From Psychrosphaera ytuae (GTDB lineage Bacteria; Pseudomonadota; Gammaproteobacteria; Enterobacterales; Alteromonadaceae), in assembly GCF_017638545.1 (NCBI RefSeq), contig NZ_CP072110.1:1860001-1924000 (forward strand): 64,000 nt of DNA. Reading direction: 5' to 3'. This document shows, in pieces, positions 43,103-55,510 of the stretch; position 1 is the stretch's first letter, and every line of letters starts with the position of its first letter. The notes beneath the pieces were generated by a model that did not search any database, was not told the origin of the DNA, and saw nothing but the letters and a program-made list of their open reading frames with translations. The position numbers and the translations under genes are program-made.

Positions 43103-46100
43103 TTATTCAGCTTCGGCGTTTAACGCGTCTGCTAATGCTTGCTCTGCATCTTCAGCTGATACTGTTTCTTCTGCTTCATCAAAAGCGGCTGCTGCAGCTG
43201 CTTTTTCTTGATGATAGCTGAAACCTGTACCTGCAGGGATCAGACGACCAACGATTACGTTTTCTTTTAGACCACGTAATTCATCACGCTTGCCGCTTAC
43301 CGCTGCTTCAGTCAATACGCGCGTTGTTTCTTGGAACGACGCCGCAGAGATGAATGATTCAGTAGCAAGTGACGCTTTAGTAATACCTAGTAAGTCGCGA
43401 TCGAATTTAACTAAGTCTTTACCTTCAGCTGCAAGCTTACGGTTTGCAATTTTCACTGTTGATACTTCAACTTGCTCACCAACTAAGAACTCTGATTGGC
43501 CAGCATCTGTGATGATTGCTTTACGTAACATCTGACGACAGATCGCTTCGATGTGCTTGTCGTTAATTTTTACACCCTGTAAGCGGTAAACTTCTTGAAC
43601 TTCATTTACGATGTAGTTCGAGAATGCAGTAATACCACGTAAGCGTAGAATGTCATGTGGTGACTCTGGACCGTCAGCGATAACTTCGCCGCGCTCAACT
43701 GATTCACCTTCAAACACGTTAAGCTGACGCCACTTAGGAATCATCTCTTCGTGCGCATCACCCTCAGCTGGAGTGATTACTAGACGCTTCTTACCTTTCG
43801 TTTCTTTACCGAAGCTTACAACACCAGAGATTTCTGCAAGGATTGCAGGCTCTTTAGGCTTACGTGCTTCAAATAAGTCCGCAACTCGAGGTAGACCACC
43901 CGTGATATCACGAGTCTTCGAACCTTCTTGTGGGATACGCGCTAGTACGTCACCCGGAACTACGTCTGCACCATCACGTACTTCAATTGTAGTGAATGAA
44001 GGTAGACGGATTTCCTGAAGACCTGAATCACCAGCGTCCATGATTAACTTTGGCTCTTTCGCATTTGCTAAAGACAAGTCTTTAACTACGGTACGAGTTA
44101 GACCTGTAAGTTCATCAGTTTGAACCTCAGTGTTCGCTTCTTCAACGTCAGAGAATTGAATCTTAGCTGGACGTTCTACGATAATTGGGTGTGAATGCGG
44201 GTCCCAGTTAGCAACAGTATCGTTACCTTTTACCTCTGCACCGTCAGCAATCGTCATTACAGCACCGTAAGGTAGCTTGTAACGCTCACGCTCACGACCG
44301 TGGTCATCGATTACCGTTACTTCTGCTGAACGAGAGGTAATTACTAGTTTACCGTCTGCATTCGTAACGTGCTTAGCATTGTGAAGACGGATTGTACCGT
44401 CGTTCTTAACTTGTACGCTGTTTGCTGCAGTGTTTCGTGATGCCGCACCACCGATGTGGAACGTACGCATCGTAAGCTGTGTACCTGGCTCACCAATCGA
44501 CTGAGCTGCGATAACACCAACTGCTTCACCTTGGTTGATAAGGTGACCACGAGCAAGGTCACGACCGTAACACATTGCACAAACACCAAAGTCGTTGTCA
44601 CAAGTAATGATTGAACGAACTTCAACTTCGTCAACTGAGTGCGCTTCTAAAAGGTCACACAGTTTTTCGTCAAGCATAACGCCTGCTTCAACTAATACTT
44701 CGTCAGAGTTAGGTGCAGTAACGTCAGATAGCGTTACACGACCTAGTACACGTTCACGAAGTGGTTCAACAACGTCACCACCTTCAATTAGTGGCTTCAT
44801 GACTAGACCTTCGGTCGTGCCACAATCAACTTCGTTAACAACCAAATCTTGACCAACATCAACAAGACGACGTGTTAGGTAACCCGAGTTCGCTGTCTTA
44901 AGTGCGGTATCGGCTAGACCTTTACGAGCACCGTGAGTCGAGATGAAGTACTGAAGTACGTTTAGACCTTCACGGAAGTTTGCCGTGATTGGTGTTTCGA
45001 TGATTGAGCCATCTGGCTTAGCCATTAGACCACGCATACCAGCTAGCTGACGAATCTGTGCCGCACTACCACGAGCACCAGAGTCGGCCATCATAAATAC
45101 GCTGTTGAATGAAGGTTGAGTTTCCTCTTCACCGTCACGGTTAATTACCGTTTCAGTAGAAAGGTTGTCCATCATCGCCTTCGAAACTTTTTCGTTCGCA
45201 GTAGACCAAATATCGATTACTTTGTTGTACTTCTCACCAGCAGTTACAAGACCTTGTTGGAACTGGTCTTGGATCTCAGCAACTTCTGCTTGCGCGTCTT
45301 CGATAAGATCGTACTTAGCTTGTGGGATAACCATATCATCGATACCGATTGAGTTACCCGCTAGCATCGCATAGTGGAAACCTGTGTACATGATTTGGTC
45401 AGCAAAAACGACAGTATCTTTGATACCTAGTCGACGGTAACACTCATTGATTAACATTGAGATTTGTTTCTTACCGATCGCTTGGTTCATCAGATCAAAC
45501 GGGAAACCTTCAGGTGCAATCATTGATAAAATCGCACGGCCAACCGTTGTTTCTTTGATAACAGTCTTAGAAGTACGCTCACCGTCAGCGGCGATAGTAA
45601 CTTCTTGCATACGTACTTTAACGCGTGCGTGTAGATCTGCATTTCCTGAACGATATGCTTTTTCTGCTTCTTTAGGATCTTTAAATACTTGACCTTCGCC
45701 TTTCGCGTTAATGCGATCACGAGTCATGTAGTAAAGACCTAATACAACGTCCTGTGAAGGAACGATGATTGGCTCACCATTCGCTGGAGATAGGATGTTG
45801 TTTGTAGACATCATAAGAGCACGCGCTTCTAACTGCGCTTCTAGCGTTAGAGGTACGTGTACCGCCATTTGGTCACCATCGAAGTCGGCGTTGTATGCCG
45901 CACAAACTAGTGGGTGAAGCTGAATCGCTTTACCTTCGATAAGTACCGGTTCAAACGCTTGGATACCAAGACGGTGAAGCGTTGGTGCACGGTTAAGCAT
46001 TACAGGGTGTTCACGGATAACTTCATCTAAGATATCCCAAACTTCTGCTGCTTCTCTTTCTACCATTTTCTTCGCAGCTTTGATGGTTGTAGCCATGCCA

Positions 46101-47263
46101 CGAATTTCTAATTTGCCGTAGATAAATGGCTTGAATAACTCAAGTGCCATTTTCTTAGGTAGACCACATTGGTGTAACTTAAGAGTAGGACCAACTGTGA
46201 TTACAGAACGACCAGAGTAGTCAACACGCTTACCTAGTAGGTTCTGACGGAAACGACCTTGCTTACCTTTGATCATATCTGCCAAAGACTTAAGAGGACG
46301 CTTATTAGAACCAGTAATCGCACGACCACGACGACCGTTATCTAATAACGCATCAACCGCTTCTTGTAACATACGTTTTTCGTTGCGAACAATGATGTCC
46401 GGAGCCGCTAGGTCAAGAAGACGCTTCAAACGGTTGTTACGGTTGATTACACGACGGTATAAGTCGTTCAGGTCTGAAGTCGCAAAACGACCACCGTCTA
46501 GAGGTACTAAAGGACGTAGATCAGGTGGAAGTACAGGAAGTACAGTCATTACCATCCACTCTGGGCGGTTGCCAGATTGAACGAATGCTTCCATTAACTT
46601 CAAACGCTTAGTTAATTTTTTACGCTTAGTTTCAGAAGTAACTGTAGGTAGTTCTTCTTTCATTTCTGCGTATTGCTGGTTGATGTCGATGTCTTTAAGA
46701 AGTTCGAATACCGCTTCGGCACCCATCTTCGCATCAAACTCATCACCGTGCTCTTCTAATGCATCTAGGTATTCTTCTTCCGAAAGCATTTGACCTTTTT
46801 CAAGTGTCGTCATGCCCGGCTCTGTTACTGCGTATGATTCGAAGTAAAGAACACGTTCGATATCACGTAACGTCATATCAAGCATTAAGCCGATACGAGA
46901 CGGAAGTGACTTAAGGAACCAGATGTGTGCAACCGGGCTAGCTAGCTCGATGTGACCCATGCGCTCACGACGCACTTTAGTCAACGTTACTTCAACGCCA
47001 CATTTTTCACAGATAACACCACGGTGTTTAAGACGCTTGTACTTACCGCACAAACACTCGTAATCTTTCACTGGGCCGAAAATACGCGCACAGAATAAAC
47101 CATCACGCTCAGGTTTGAACGTACGATAGTTAATGGTCTCAGGCTTTTTAACTTCACCAAAAGACCAAGAGCGAACTACGTCTGGTGACGCTAAGCCGAT
47201 TCGAATTGAATCAAACTCTTCGCTTTTATTTTGTTGTTTCAAAAACTTAAGTAAGTCTTTCAC
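43103..47263 (-). CDS. rpoC: RNA polymerase subunit beta'
   Basis: The beta' subunit (1386 residues) holds the active-site motif NADFDGD and the zinc ribbon CLCGKYKRLKHRGVICEKC. I start at GTG 47263 (KDLLKFLKQQNK follows), which matches the family N-terminus and has GGAG seven bases upstream; the ATG at 47290 adds nine residues with no RBS support. It follows rpoB by 93 bp. An Ala/Glu-rich C-terminal tail (EAEETVSAEDAEQALADALN) is normal for the family. Confidence 0.98.
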   Translation of the reverse strand: MKDLLKFLKQQNKSEEFDSIRIGLASPDVVRSWSFGEVKKPETINYRTFKPERDGLFCARIFGPVKDYECLCGKYKRLKHRGVICEKCGVEVTLTKVRRERMGHIELASPVAHIWFLKSLPSRIGLMLDMTLRDIERVLYFESYAVTEPGMTTLEKGQMLSEEEYLDALEEHGDEFDAKMGAEAVFELLKDIDINQQYAEMKEELPTVTSETKRKKLTKRLKLMEAFVQSGNRPEWMVMTVLPVLPPDLRPLVPLDGGRFATSDLNDLYRRVINRNNRLKRLLDLAAPDIIVRNEKRMLQEAVDALLDNGRRGRAITGSNKRPLKSLADMIKGKQGRFRQNLLGKRVDYSGRSVITVGPTLKLHQCGLPKKMALELFKPFIYGKLEIRGMATTIKAAKKMVEREAAEVWDILDEVIREHPVMLNRAPTLHRLGIQAFEPVLIEGKAIQLHPLVCAAYNADFDGDQMAVHVPLTLEAQLEARALMMSTNNILSPANGEPIIVPSQDVVLGLYYMTRDRINAKGEGQVFKDPKEAEKAYRSGNADLHARVKVRMQEVTIAADGERTSKTVIKETTVGRAILSMIAPEGFPFDLMNQAIGKKQISMLINECYRRLGIKDTVVFADQIMYTGFHYAMLAGNSIGIDDMVIPQAKYDLIEDAQAEVAEIQDQFQQGLVTAGEKYNKVIDIWSTANEKVSKAMMDNLSTETVINRDGEEETQPSFNSVFMMADSGARGSAAQIRQLAGMRGLMAKPDGSIIETPITANFREGLNVLQYFISTHGARKGLADTALKTANSGYLTRRLVDVGQDLVVNEVDCGTTEGLVMKPLIEGGDVVEPLRERVLGRVTLSDVTAPNSDEVLVEAGVMLDEKLCDLLEAHSVDEVEVRSIITCDNDFGVCAMCYGRDLARGHLINQGEAVGVIAAQSIGEPGTQLTMRTFHIGGAASRNTAANSVQVKNDGTIRLHNAKHVTNADGKLVITSRSAEVTVIDDHGRERERYKLPYGAVMTIADGAEVKGNDTVANWDPHSHPIIVERPAKIQFSDVEEANTEVQTDELTGLTRTVVKDLSLANAKEPKLIMDAGDSGLQEIRLPSFTTIEVRDGADVVPGDVLARIPQEGSKTRDITGGLPRVADLFEARKPKEPAILAEISGVVSFGKETKGKKRLVITPAEGDAHEEMIPKWRQLNVFEGESVERGEVIADGPESPHDILRLRGITAFSNYIVNEVQEVYRLQGVKINDKHIEAICRQMLRKAIITDAGQSEFLVGEQVEVSTVKIANRKLAAEGKDLVKFDRDLLGITKASLATESFISAASFQETTRVLTEAAVSGKRDELRGLKENVIVGRLIPAGTGFSYHQEKAAAAAAFDEAEETVSAEDAEQALADALNAEAE

Positions 47264-47356
47264 TTTTGTTCTCCTGTCGGAGTGAAACATAGGGGCGCAA
47301 TTGTGAAGTTACGCCCCACCACTCAATTTAAACTACCTTTCGGTTTCCCGATTGGC

Positions 47357-51385
<4,029 letters not shown>

Positions 51386-51738
51386 GTGGTTCCTCAGCTT
51401 GCTGATTTTAGACCCTATTAGCCTGCTAGGCGCATTGCCGCAGACTACCTTTTAACAGCAAAAATTTGCTATAACCCGCTTCAGTAGCAAGAAACACAGG
51501 TCTTTAGGCATTTACCAAGGCAAATCTGCCTCTAGTTGGTTCACAAACAGTGAACTTTAATACAACGATTTGCGCCTAAGTCCATGTAATTCTTAACTAC
51601 AAATGGTGGTATAAAAAAGTTTTACCATCATTTACTGCACTATAAAAGTTTTTAGACAGTTATAGCGCAAAAAGGCCGGTGATATTTTATCACCAGCCCA
51701 TGCCTAAATTTTAGGCAGATAATCTATGTAAAGATAGA
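51386..51738 (-). other. rplL-rpoB leader region
   Basis: No gene is seen in this 353-bp gap. It holds the attenuator at 51669, an inverted repeat TGCCTAAA/TTTAGGCA at 51701-51717 just before it, and a larger imperfect stem (AAATGGTGGTA against its near-complement) at 51601-51633, which could be an RNase III processing site as known between these genes in E. coli. The remaining 215 bp form a long untranslated leader. Confidence 0.6.
51669..51698 (-). terminator. Attenuator between rplL and rpoB
   Basis: On the minus strand GGCTGGTGATA-AAA-TATCACCGGCC is an 11-bp stem (one G-U-type pair) followed by TTTTT. Only part of the transcripts should pass into rpoBC. Confidence 0.85.
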
Positions 51739-52104
51739 TTATTTAAGCTCAACAGTTGCACCTGCTTCTTCAAGCTGTGCTTTAAGCTCTTCTGCTTCTT
51801 CTTTAGAAACACCTTCTTTGATTGGTGCTGGAGCAGACTCAACCAAAGTTTTAGCTTCTTTAAGACCAAGACCAGTTGCACCACGTACCGCTTTGATAGC
51901 AGCAACTTTGTTACCGCCAGCAGACGCTAGGATTACGTCGAATTCAGTCTTCTCTTCAGCAGCGTCACCGCCAGCTGGACCAGCAACAACAGCAGCAGCT
52001 GCAGTTACACCGAATTTTTCTTCCATAGCTTCAACTAGTTCAACTACTTCCATTACTGACATTTCAGCAACTGCGTCTAAGATTTGTTCTTTAGTTACAG
52101 ACAT
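51739..52104 (-). CDS. rplL: 50S ribosomal protein L7/L12
   Basis: The 121-residue stalk protein has the N-terminal dimer domain (AVAEMSVMEVVELVEAMEEK), an Ala-rich hinge and the C-terminal factor-binding domain (KVAAIKAVRGATGLGLKEAK). It ends AGATVELK. It recruits EF-Tu, EF-G and other GTPases. It follows rplJ by 91 bp. Confidence 0.99.
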   Translation of the reverse strand: MSVTKEQILDAVAEMSVMEVVELVEAMEEKFGVTAAAAVVAGPAGGDAAEEKTEFDVILASAGGNKVAAIKAVRGATGLGLKEAKTLVESAPAPIKEGVSKEEAEELKAQLEEAGATVELK

Positions 52105-52195
52105 TTTTAAATTCCTAACTTGTTTAAGCGATTTATTCGCTTGTAATAACTTTCACCTAAAAACTGCAAATTTAATAGCACGAGGCTAATTAAAA

Positions 52196-52684
52196 TTAAG
52201 CAGCTTCTTTCGCTTCTTTTACTGCAGCTAGTGTCTTCACTAGTTTGCCTGCAGAAGCTTCTTTCATAACACTCATCAAACGTGCGATAGCTTCGTCGTA
52301 TGTAGGTAGTGAAGCAAGTAGCTCAACATCTACTACGTCGCCTTCAAATGACGCTGTTTTTAGTTCGAACGCTTCGTTCTTCTTAGCGAAGTCTTTGAAA
52401 AGACGTGCGCCAACACCTGGGTGCTCTTTAGAGAACGCGATTAGCGTAGGACCTACAAATGCATCAGAAAGACATTCGAAGTCAGTACCTTCAACTGCGC
52501 GCTTAGCTAAAGTGTTGCGAACAACCTTCATCCAAACACCGTTGTCACGAGCTTCTTTACGAAGTTCAGTGATTGCAGTTACAGATACACCACGAGCGTC
52601 TGCTACTACTGCAGACAGAGCGTCTTTGGCTGCTTCTTGGACTTCAGCAACGATTGCTTTTTTGCCATCAAGATTTAATGCCAT
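52196..52684 (-). CDS. rplJ: 50S ribosomal protein L10
   Basis: The 162-residue L10 anchors L7/L12 dimers to the ribosome. Typical blocks are LRKEARDNGVWMKVVRNTLA near the N-terminus and the C-terminal helix that binds L12. With L12 it represses its own operon by binding the leader upstream (52695-52870). AGGAG precedes the ATG. Confidence 0.98.
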   Translation of the reverse strand: MALNLDGKKAIVAEVQEAAKDALSAVVADARGVSVTAITELRKEARDNGVWMKVVRNTLAKRAVEGTDFECLSDAFVGPTLIAFSKEHPGVGARLFKDFAKKNEAFELKTASFEGDVVDVELLASLPTYDEAIARLMSVMKEASAGKLVKTLAAVKEAKEAA

Positions 52685-52694
52685 TAGCTTTTCT

Positions 52695-52870
52695 CCTGGT
52701 TATTAAAATGACCTAGGCCATTTTGATTATGTTCAAGACAAGTCTTGAACGGTTCCGGTGAAAGCCAGAAGTGGAATCTTCTGGGGTTATCACCATCTGC
52801 GTAGGAAATTAAGTTATTGTGATAATTCACGCTAACACCTACGGTCTTGGATGGAGGCACTAACTAGTAG
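52695..52870 (-). ncRNA. L10 leader, autoregulatory RNA of rplJL
   Basis: The gap between rplA and rplJ has the features of the known L10 leader: the segment GCAGATGGTGATAACCCC, the paired arms GTTCAAGACTTGTCTTGAAC and CCAGAAGATTCCACTTCTGG, then the rplJ RBS. Exact edges are approximate. In other bacteria L10-L12 binds here to repress translation. Confidence 0.75.
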
Positions 52871-52891
52871 TACCTCAACCCGAATTTTTTA

Positions 52892-53593
52892 TTACTTTTC
52901 AGCAGTTACAGACGCTTGGTCTAGTGTAACGCCAGCACCCATCGTTGTAGAAAGAGAAACTTTCTTGATGTAAGTACCTTTTGCTGAAGCAGGCTTCGCT
53001 TTAAGAATCGCGCCTAGTAATGTTTCTAAGTTGCCTTTAAGAGCAGCAACGTCAAAGTCAGCTTTGCCGATAGAAGCGTGTACGATACCGTTCTTATCGT
53101 TGCGGTAACGAACCTGACCAGCTTTTGCATTTTTAACTGCAGTTGCTACGTCTGGAGTTACTGTGCCAACTTTAGGGTTAGGCATAAGACCACGTGGGCC
53201 TAAGATTTGACCTAATTGACCAACAACACGCATTGCATCTGGAGATGCAACAACAACGTCGAAGTTCATTTCGCCAGCTTTAACTTGCTCAGCAAGGTCT
53301 TCCATACCTACAACGTCAGCGCCTGCTTCTTTAGCAGCGTCAGCGTTTGCACCTTGTGTAAATACTGCAACGCGAACGTCTTTACCAGTACCGTTTGGTA
53401 GTACAGTTGCACCACGAACGTTTTGGTCAGATTTACGAGGATCGATGCCTAGGTTGATTGCAACATCTACGCTTTCAGTGAATTTAGCTGTCGCTAATTC
53501 TTTAAGTAGAGCTACCGCTTCTTCGATGCCGTATTCACGAGTTGCATCAACTTTTTCACGAATTAAACGTGCGCGTTTTGTTAATTTAGCCAT
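52892..53593 (-). CDS. rplA: 50S ribosomal protein L1
   Basis: The 233-residue L1 forms the mobile L1 stalk near the E site and in other bacteria represses rplKA translation. It starts AKLTKRARLIREKVD and carries GPRGLMPNPKVGTVT, the family signature. It lies 3 bp after rplK, so the two are translationally linked. Confidence 0.99.
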   Translation of the reverse strand: MAKLTKRARLIREKVDATREYGIEEAVALLKELATAKFTESVDVAINLGIDPRKSDQNVRGATVLPNGTGKDVRVAVFTQGANADAAKEAGADVVGMEDLAEQVKAGEMNFDVVVASPDAMRVVGQLGQILGPRGLMPNPKVGTVTPDVATAVKNAKAGQVRYRNDKNGIVHASIGKADFDVAALKGNLETLLGAILKAKPASAKGTYIKKVSLSTTMGAGVTLDQASVTAEK

Positions 53594-53596
53594 TGA

Positions 53597-54025
53597 TTAA
53601 CCCTCTACATTCAAGCCCATTGCACGAGCAGAGCCGGCAATAGTACGTACTGCTGCATCCATGTCGGCTGCAGTTAGATCTGGTTCTTTAGTCTTAACGA
53701 TTTCTTCCAACTGTGCACGTGTAACCGTACCCACTTTTTCAGTGTTTGGACGACCTGAACCAGACTTGATGCCAGCTGCTTTCTTAAGCAAGTAAGATGC
53801 AGGTGGAGTCTTAGTTTCAAATGTAAAAGAGCGATCGTTGTAAACAGAGATAACAACAGGTACTGGAGCACCTTTGTCCATTTCACCTGTTTTAGCATTA
53901 AACGCTTTACAGAATTCCATGATGTTCACACCATGTTGACCTAGAGCAGGACCAACTGGAGGACTTGGGTTTGCCATACCAGCTGCAACTTGCAACTTGA
54001 TTAGGGCTTCAACTTTTTTAGCCAT
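53597..54025 (-). CDS. rplK: 50S ribosomal protein L11
   Basis: The 142-residue L11 lies at the GTPase-associated centre and is needed for RelA activation. The Pro-rich N-terminal loop ANPSPPVGPALGQHGVNIM and the RNA-binding C-terminal domain with KSGSGRPNTEKVG are typical. It has its own strong promoter at 54155, inside the terminator of nusG. Confidence 0.99.
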   Translation of the reverse strand: MAKKVEALIKLQVAAGMANPSPPVGPALGQHGVNIMEFCKAFNAKTGEMDKGAPVPVVISVYNDRSFTFETKTPPASYLLKKAAGIKSGSGRPNTEKVGTVTRAQLEEIVKTKEPDLTAADMDAAVRTIAGSARAMGLNVEG

Positions 54026-54141
54026 TTTAGCTTCCTCATTTATGGGTCATTGCCTAGTAAGAACGAGGTTTCTTACTTATCGGCTTCCCGGTTTAAAACT
54101 TTGTTTGTAAATCGAACAAAAAATTATGTTCAGACACAAAC

Positions 54142-54180
54142 AAAAGGGTCGCGCATTATATAGACAATCGCGACCCTTTT
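54142..54180 (-). terminator. Terminator of secE-nusG overlapping the rplK promoter
   Basis: AAAAGGGTCGCG (54142-54153) and CGCGACCCTTTT (54169-54180) are perfect 12-bp arms with a 15-base loop and a T-run after the second arm. The rplK promoter lies in the same bases. Confidence 0.75.
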
Positions 54181-54183
54181 CAA
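54155..54183 (-). promoter_or_regulatory. Sigma-70 promoter of rplKA(JL) inside the nusG terminator
   Basis: On the minus strand TTGAAA (54178-54183) and TATAAT (54155-54160) are 17 bases apart. The -10 lies in the loop of the hairpin and the expected start in its second arm. Confidence 0.85.
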
Positions 54184-54209
54184 TACCAAAATTCCATTTA
54201 GAATTGTGA

Positions 54210-54761
54210 TTATTTGTCTTTTTCTACCTGACCAAACTCAAGTTCAACTGGGGTAGAACGACCGAAGATAAGTACTGATACTTTAACTCGGCTCTTTTCG
54301 TAATCCACTTCTTCAACAACACCATTGAAGTCAGCAAATGGACCATCAGTAACACGAACCACTTCACCCGGTTCAAACAACGTTTTCGGCTTCGGCTTAT
54401 CAACGTTTTCTTCTAGGCGGTTAAGAATTGCTTCTGCTTCGCGGTTTGAGATAGGCGCAGGACGATCTGAAGTACCACCGATGAAGCCTAATACACGAGG
54501 TGTATTTTTAACTAAGTGCCAAGCTTCTTCGTTCATCGCGATTTCTACAAGCACATAGCCTGGGAAAAACTTACGCTCTGAGCGACGCTTTTGACCTGCA
54601 CGCATCTCAACAACTTCTTCAGTTGGTACTAATACACGACCAAAGTAATCTTCCATACCTTCGATCTTAATGTGCTCTTCTAATGATTTAGCCACACGGC
54701 CTTCATAACCAGAGTAGGCTTGAACTACGTACCAACGAAGTTTGTTTTCTGATTCAGACAT
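54210..54761 (-). CDS. nusG: Transcription termination/antitermination protein NusG
   Basis: The 183-residue NusG has the NGN domain (RWYVVQAYSGYEGRVAKSLE, KFFPGYVLVEI) that binds the RNA polymerase clamp and a KOW domain (GPFADFNGVVEEVDYEKSRV) that binds Rho or S10. Length matches E. coli NusG (181). It lies 4 bp after secE, in the canonical secE-nusG pair. Confidence 0.98.
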   Translation of the reverse strand: MSESENKLRWYVVQAYSGYEGRVAKSLEEHIKIEGMEDYFGRVLVPTEEVVEMRAGQKRRSERKFFPGYVLVEIAMNEEAWHLVKNTPRVLGFIGGTSDRPAPISNREAEAILNRLEENVDKPKPKTLFEPGEVVRVTDGPFADFNGVVEEVDYEKSRVKVSVLIFGRSTPVELEFGQVEKDK

Positions 54762-54765
54762 GCAA

Positions 54766-55143
54766 TTAAGCTCCTATACCTGTAAGTAGAGCTACTGCCC
54801 AGCGTAAAAACATATCTAAGAAATATAGAATAATCGCGATAACTGCAGTAGCGGCAAAAATAATCAGTGTAGTTTGCGTTGCTTCTTGACGTGAAGGCCA
54901 AATAACTTTGCGAACTTCTTTGTTCGATTCTTTAGCAAAACCAATAAACGTTTTACCTTTTGCTGTTGTTGCAGCAAAGAAACCTGCAATAACAACTGCT
55001 GCTACAACACCGACAGCACGGATTAGTACAGACTCTTGGTCAAACATGTTATTCGCGATTACTGCACCCGCTAATAAAGCGATAGCAATTACCCATTTTA
55101 CTACATCCAGTCCATTGTTTGACTGTTCTACGTTGGCACTCAT
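54766..55143 (-). CDS. secE: Preprotein translocase subunit SecE
   Basis: The 125-residue SecE is of the long, three-helix type of E. coli: helices at about 14-32, 37-59 and 94-120, with the conserved cytoplasmic amphipathic segment ESNKEVRKVIWPSRQEATQT. It clamps SecY in the Sec translocon. It starts after tRNA-Trp and is co-transcribed with it and nusG from the promoter at 55403. Confidence 0.97.
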   Translation of the reverse strand: MSANVEQSNNGLDVVKWVIAIALLAGAVIANNMFDQESVLIRAVGVVAAVVIAGFFAATTAKGKTFIGFAKESNKEVRKVIWPSRQEATQTTLIIFAATAVIAIILYFLDMFLRWAVALLTGIGA

Positions 55144-55226
55144 TGAAACACCTTAGTTACTACATTTGTAAAAATTGTCATAAAACCCCAAACGACAACA
55201 CTCATAAAATCCTGTCGTTTGAGGTT

Positions 55227-55303
55227 TGGCAGGGGCGGAGGGACTCGAACCCCCAACCATCGGTTTTGGAGACCGCTGTTCTACCAATTGGAACTACGCC
55301 CCT
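55227..55303 (-). tRNA. tRNA-Trp (CCA anticodon)
   Basis: The minus strand folds as a tRNA starting AGGGGCGTAG and ending CGCCCCTGCCA with encoded CCA; the anticodon loop is TCTCCAAAA. It is very similar to E. coli tRNA-Trp, with one extra base in the D arm. It lies before secE, as in other gammaproteobacteria. Confidence 0.97.
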
Positions 55304-55402
55304 GCAACAACATCCATTTCGTGTTCATTATTTGCCCAATGAACACATACACCACTTTTGTGAAGTCTTATTTTTTAAGGGAATCATAAAAGCGGGAGCG
55401 CC

Positions 55403-55430
55403 ATTATACTTAACTGTTAATATGACGCAA
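55403..55430 (-). promoter_or_regulatory. Promoter of tRNA-Trp-secE-nusG
   Basis: On the minus strand TTGCGT (55425-55430) and TATAAT (55403-55408) are 16 bases apart, followed by a GC-rich discriminator GGCGCTCCCGC. It allows this operon to be expressed independently of tufB and the amidohydrolase gene. Confidence 0.7.
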
Positions 55431-55510
55431 TAAAAACCTTTATAGAGACGAGGCGTAGATCGGTCCGGATCTTTATTCACCTCATCAGTCTATTGGGCAA
55501 AATGTTAGGG

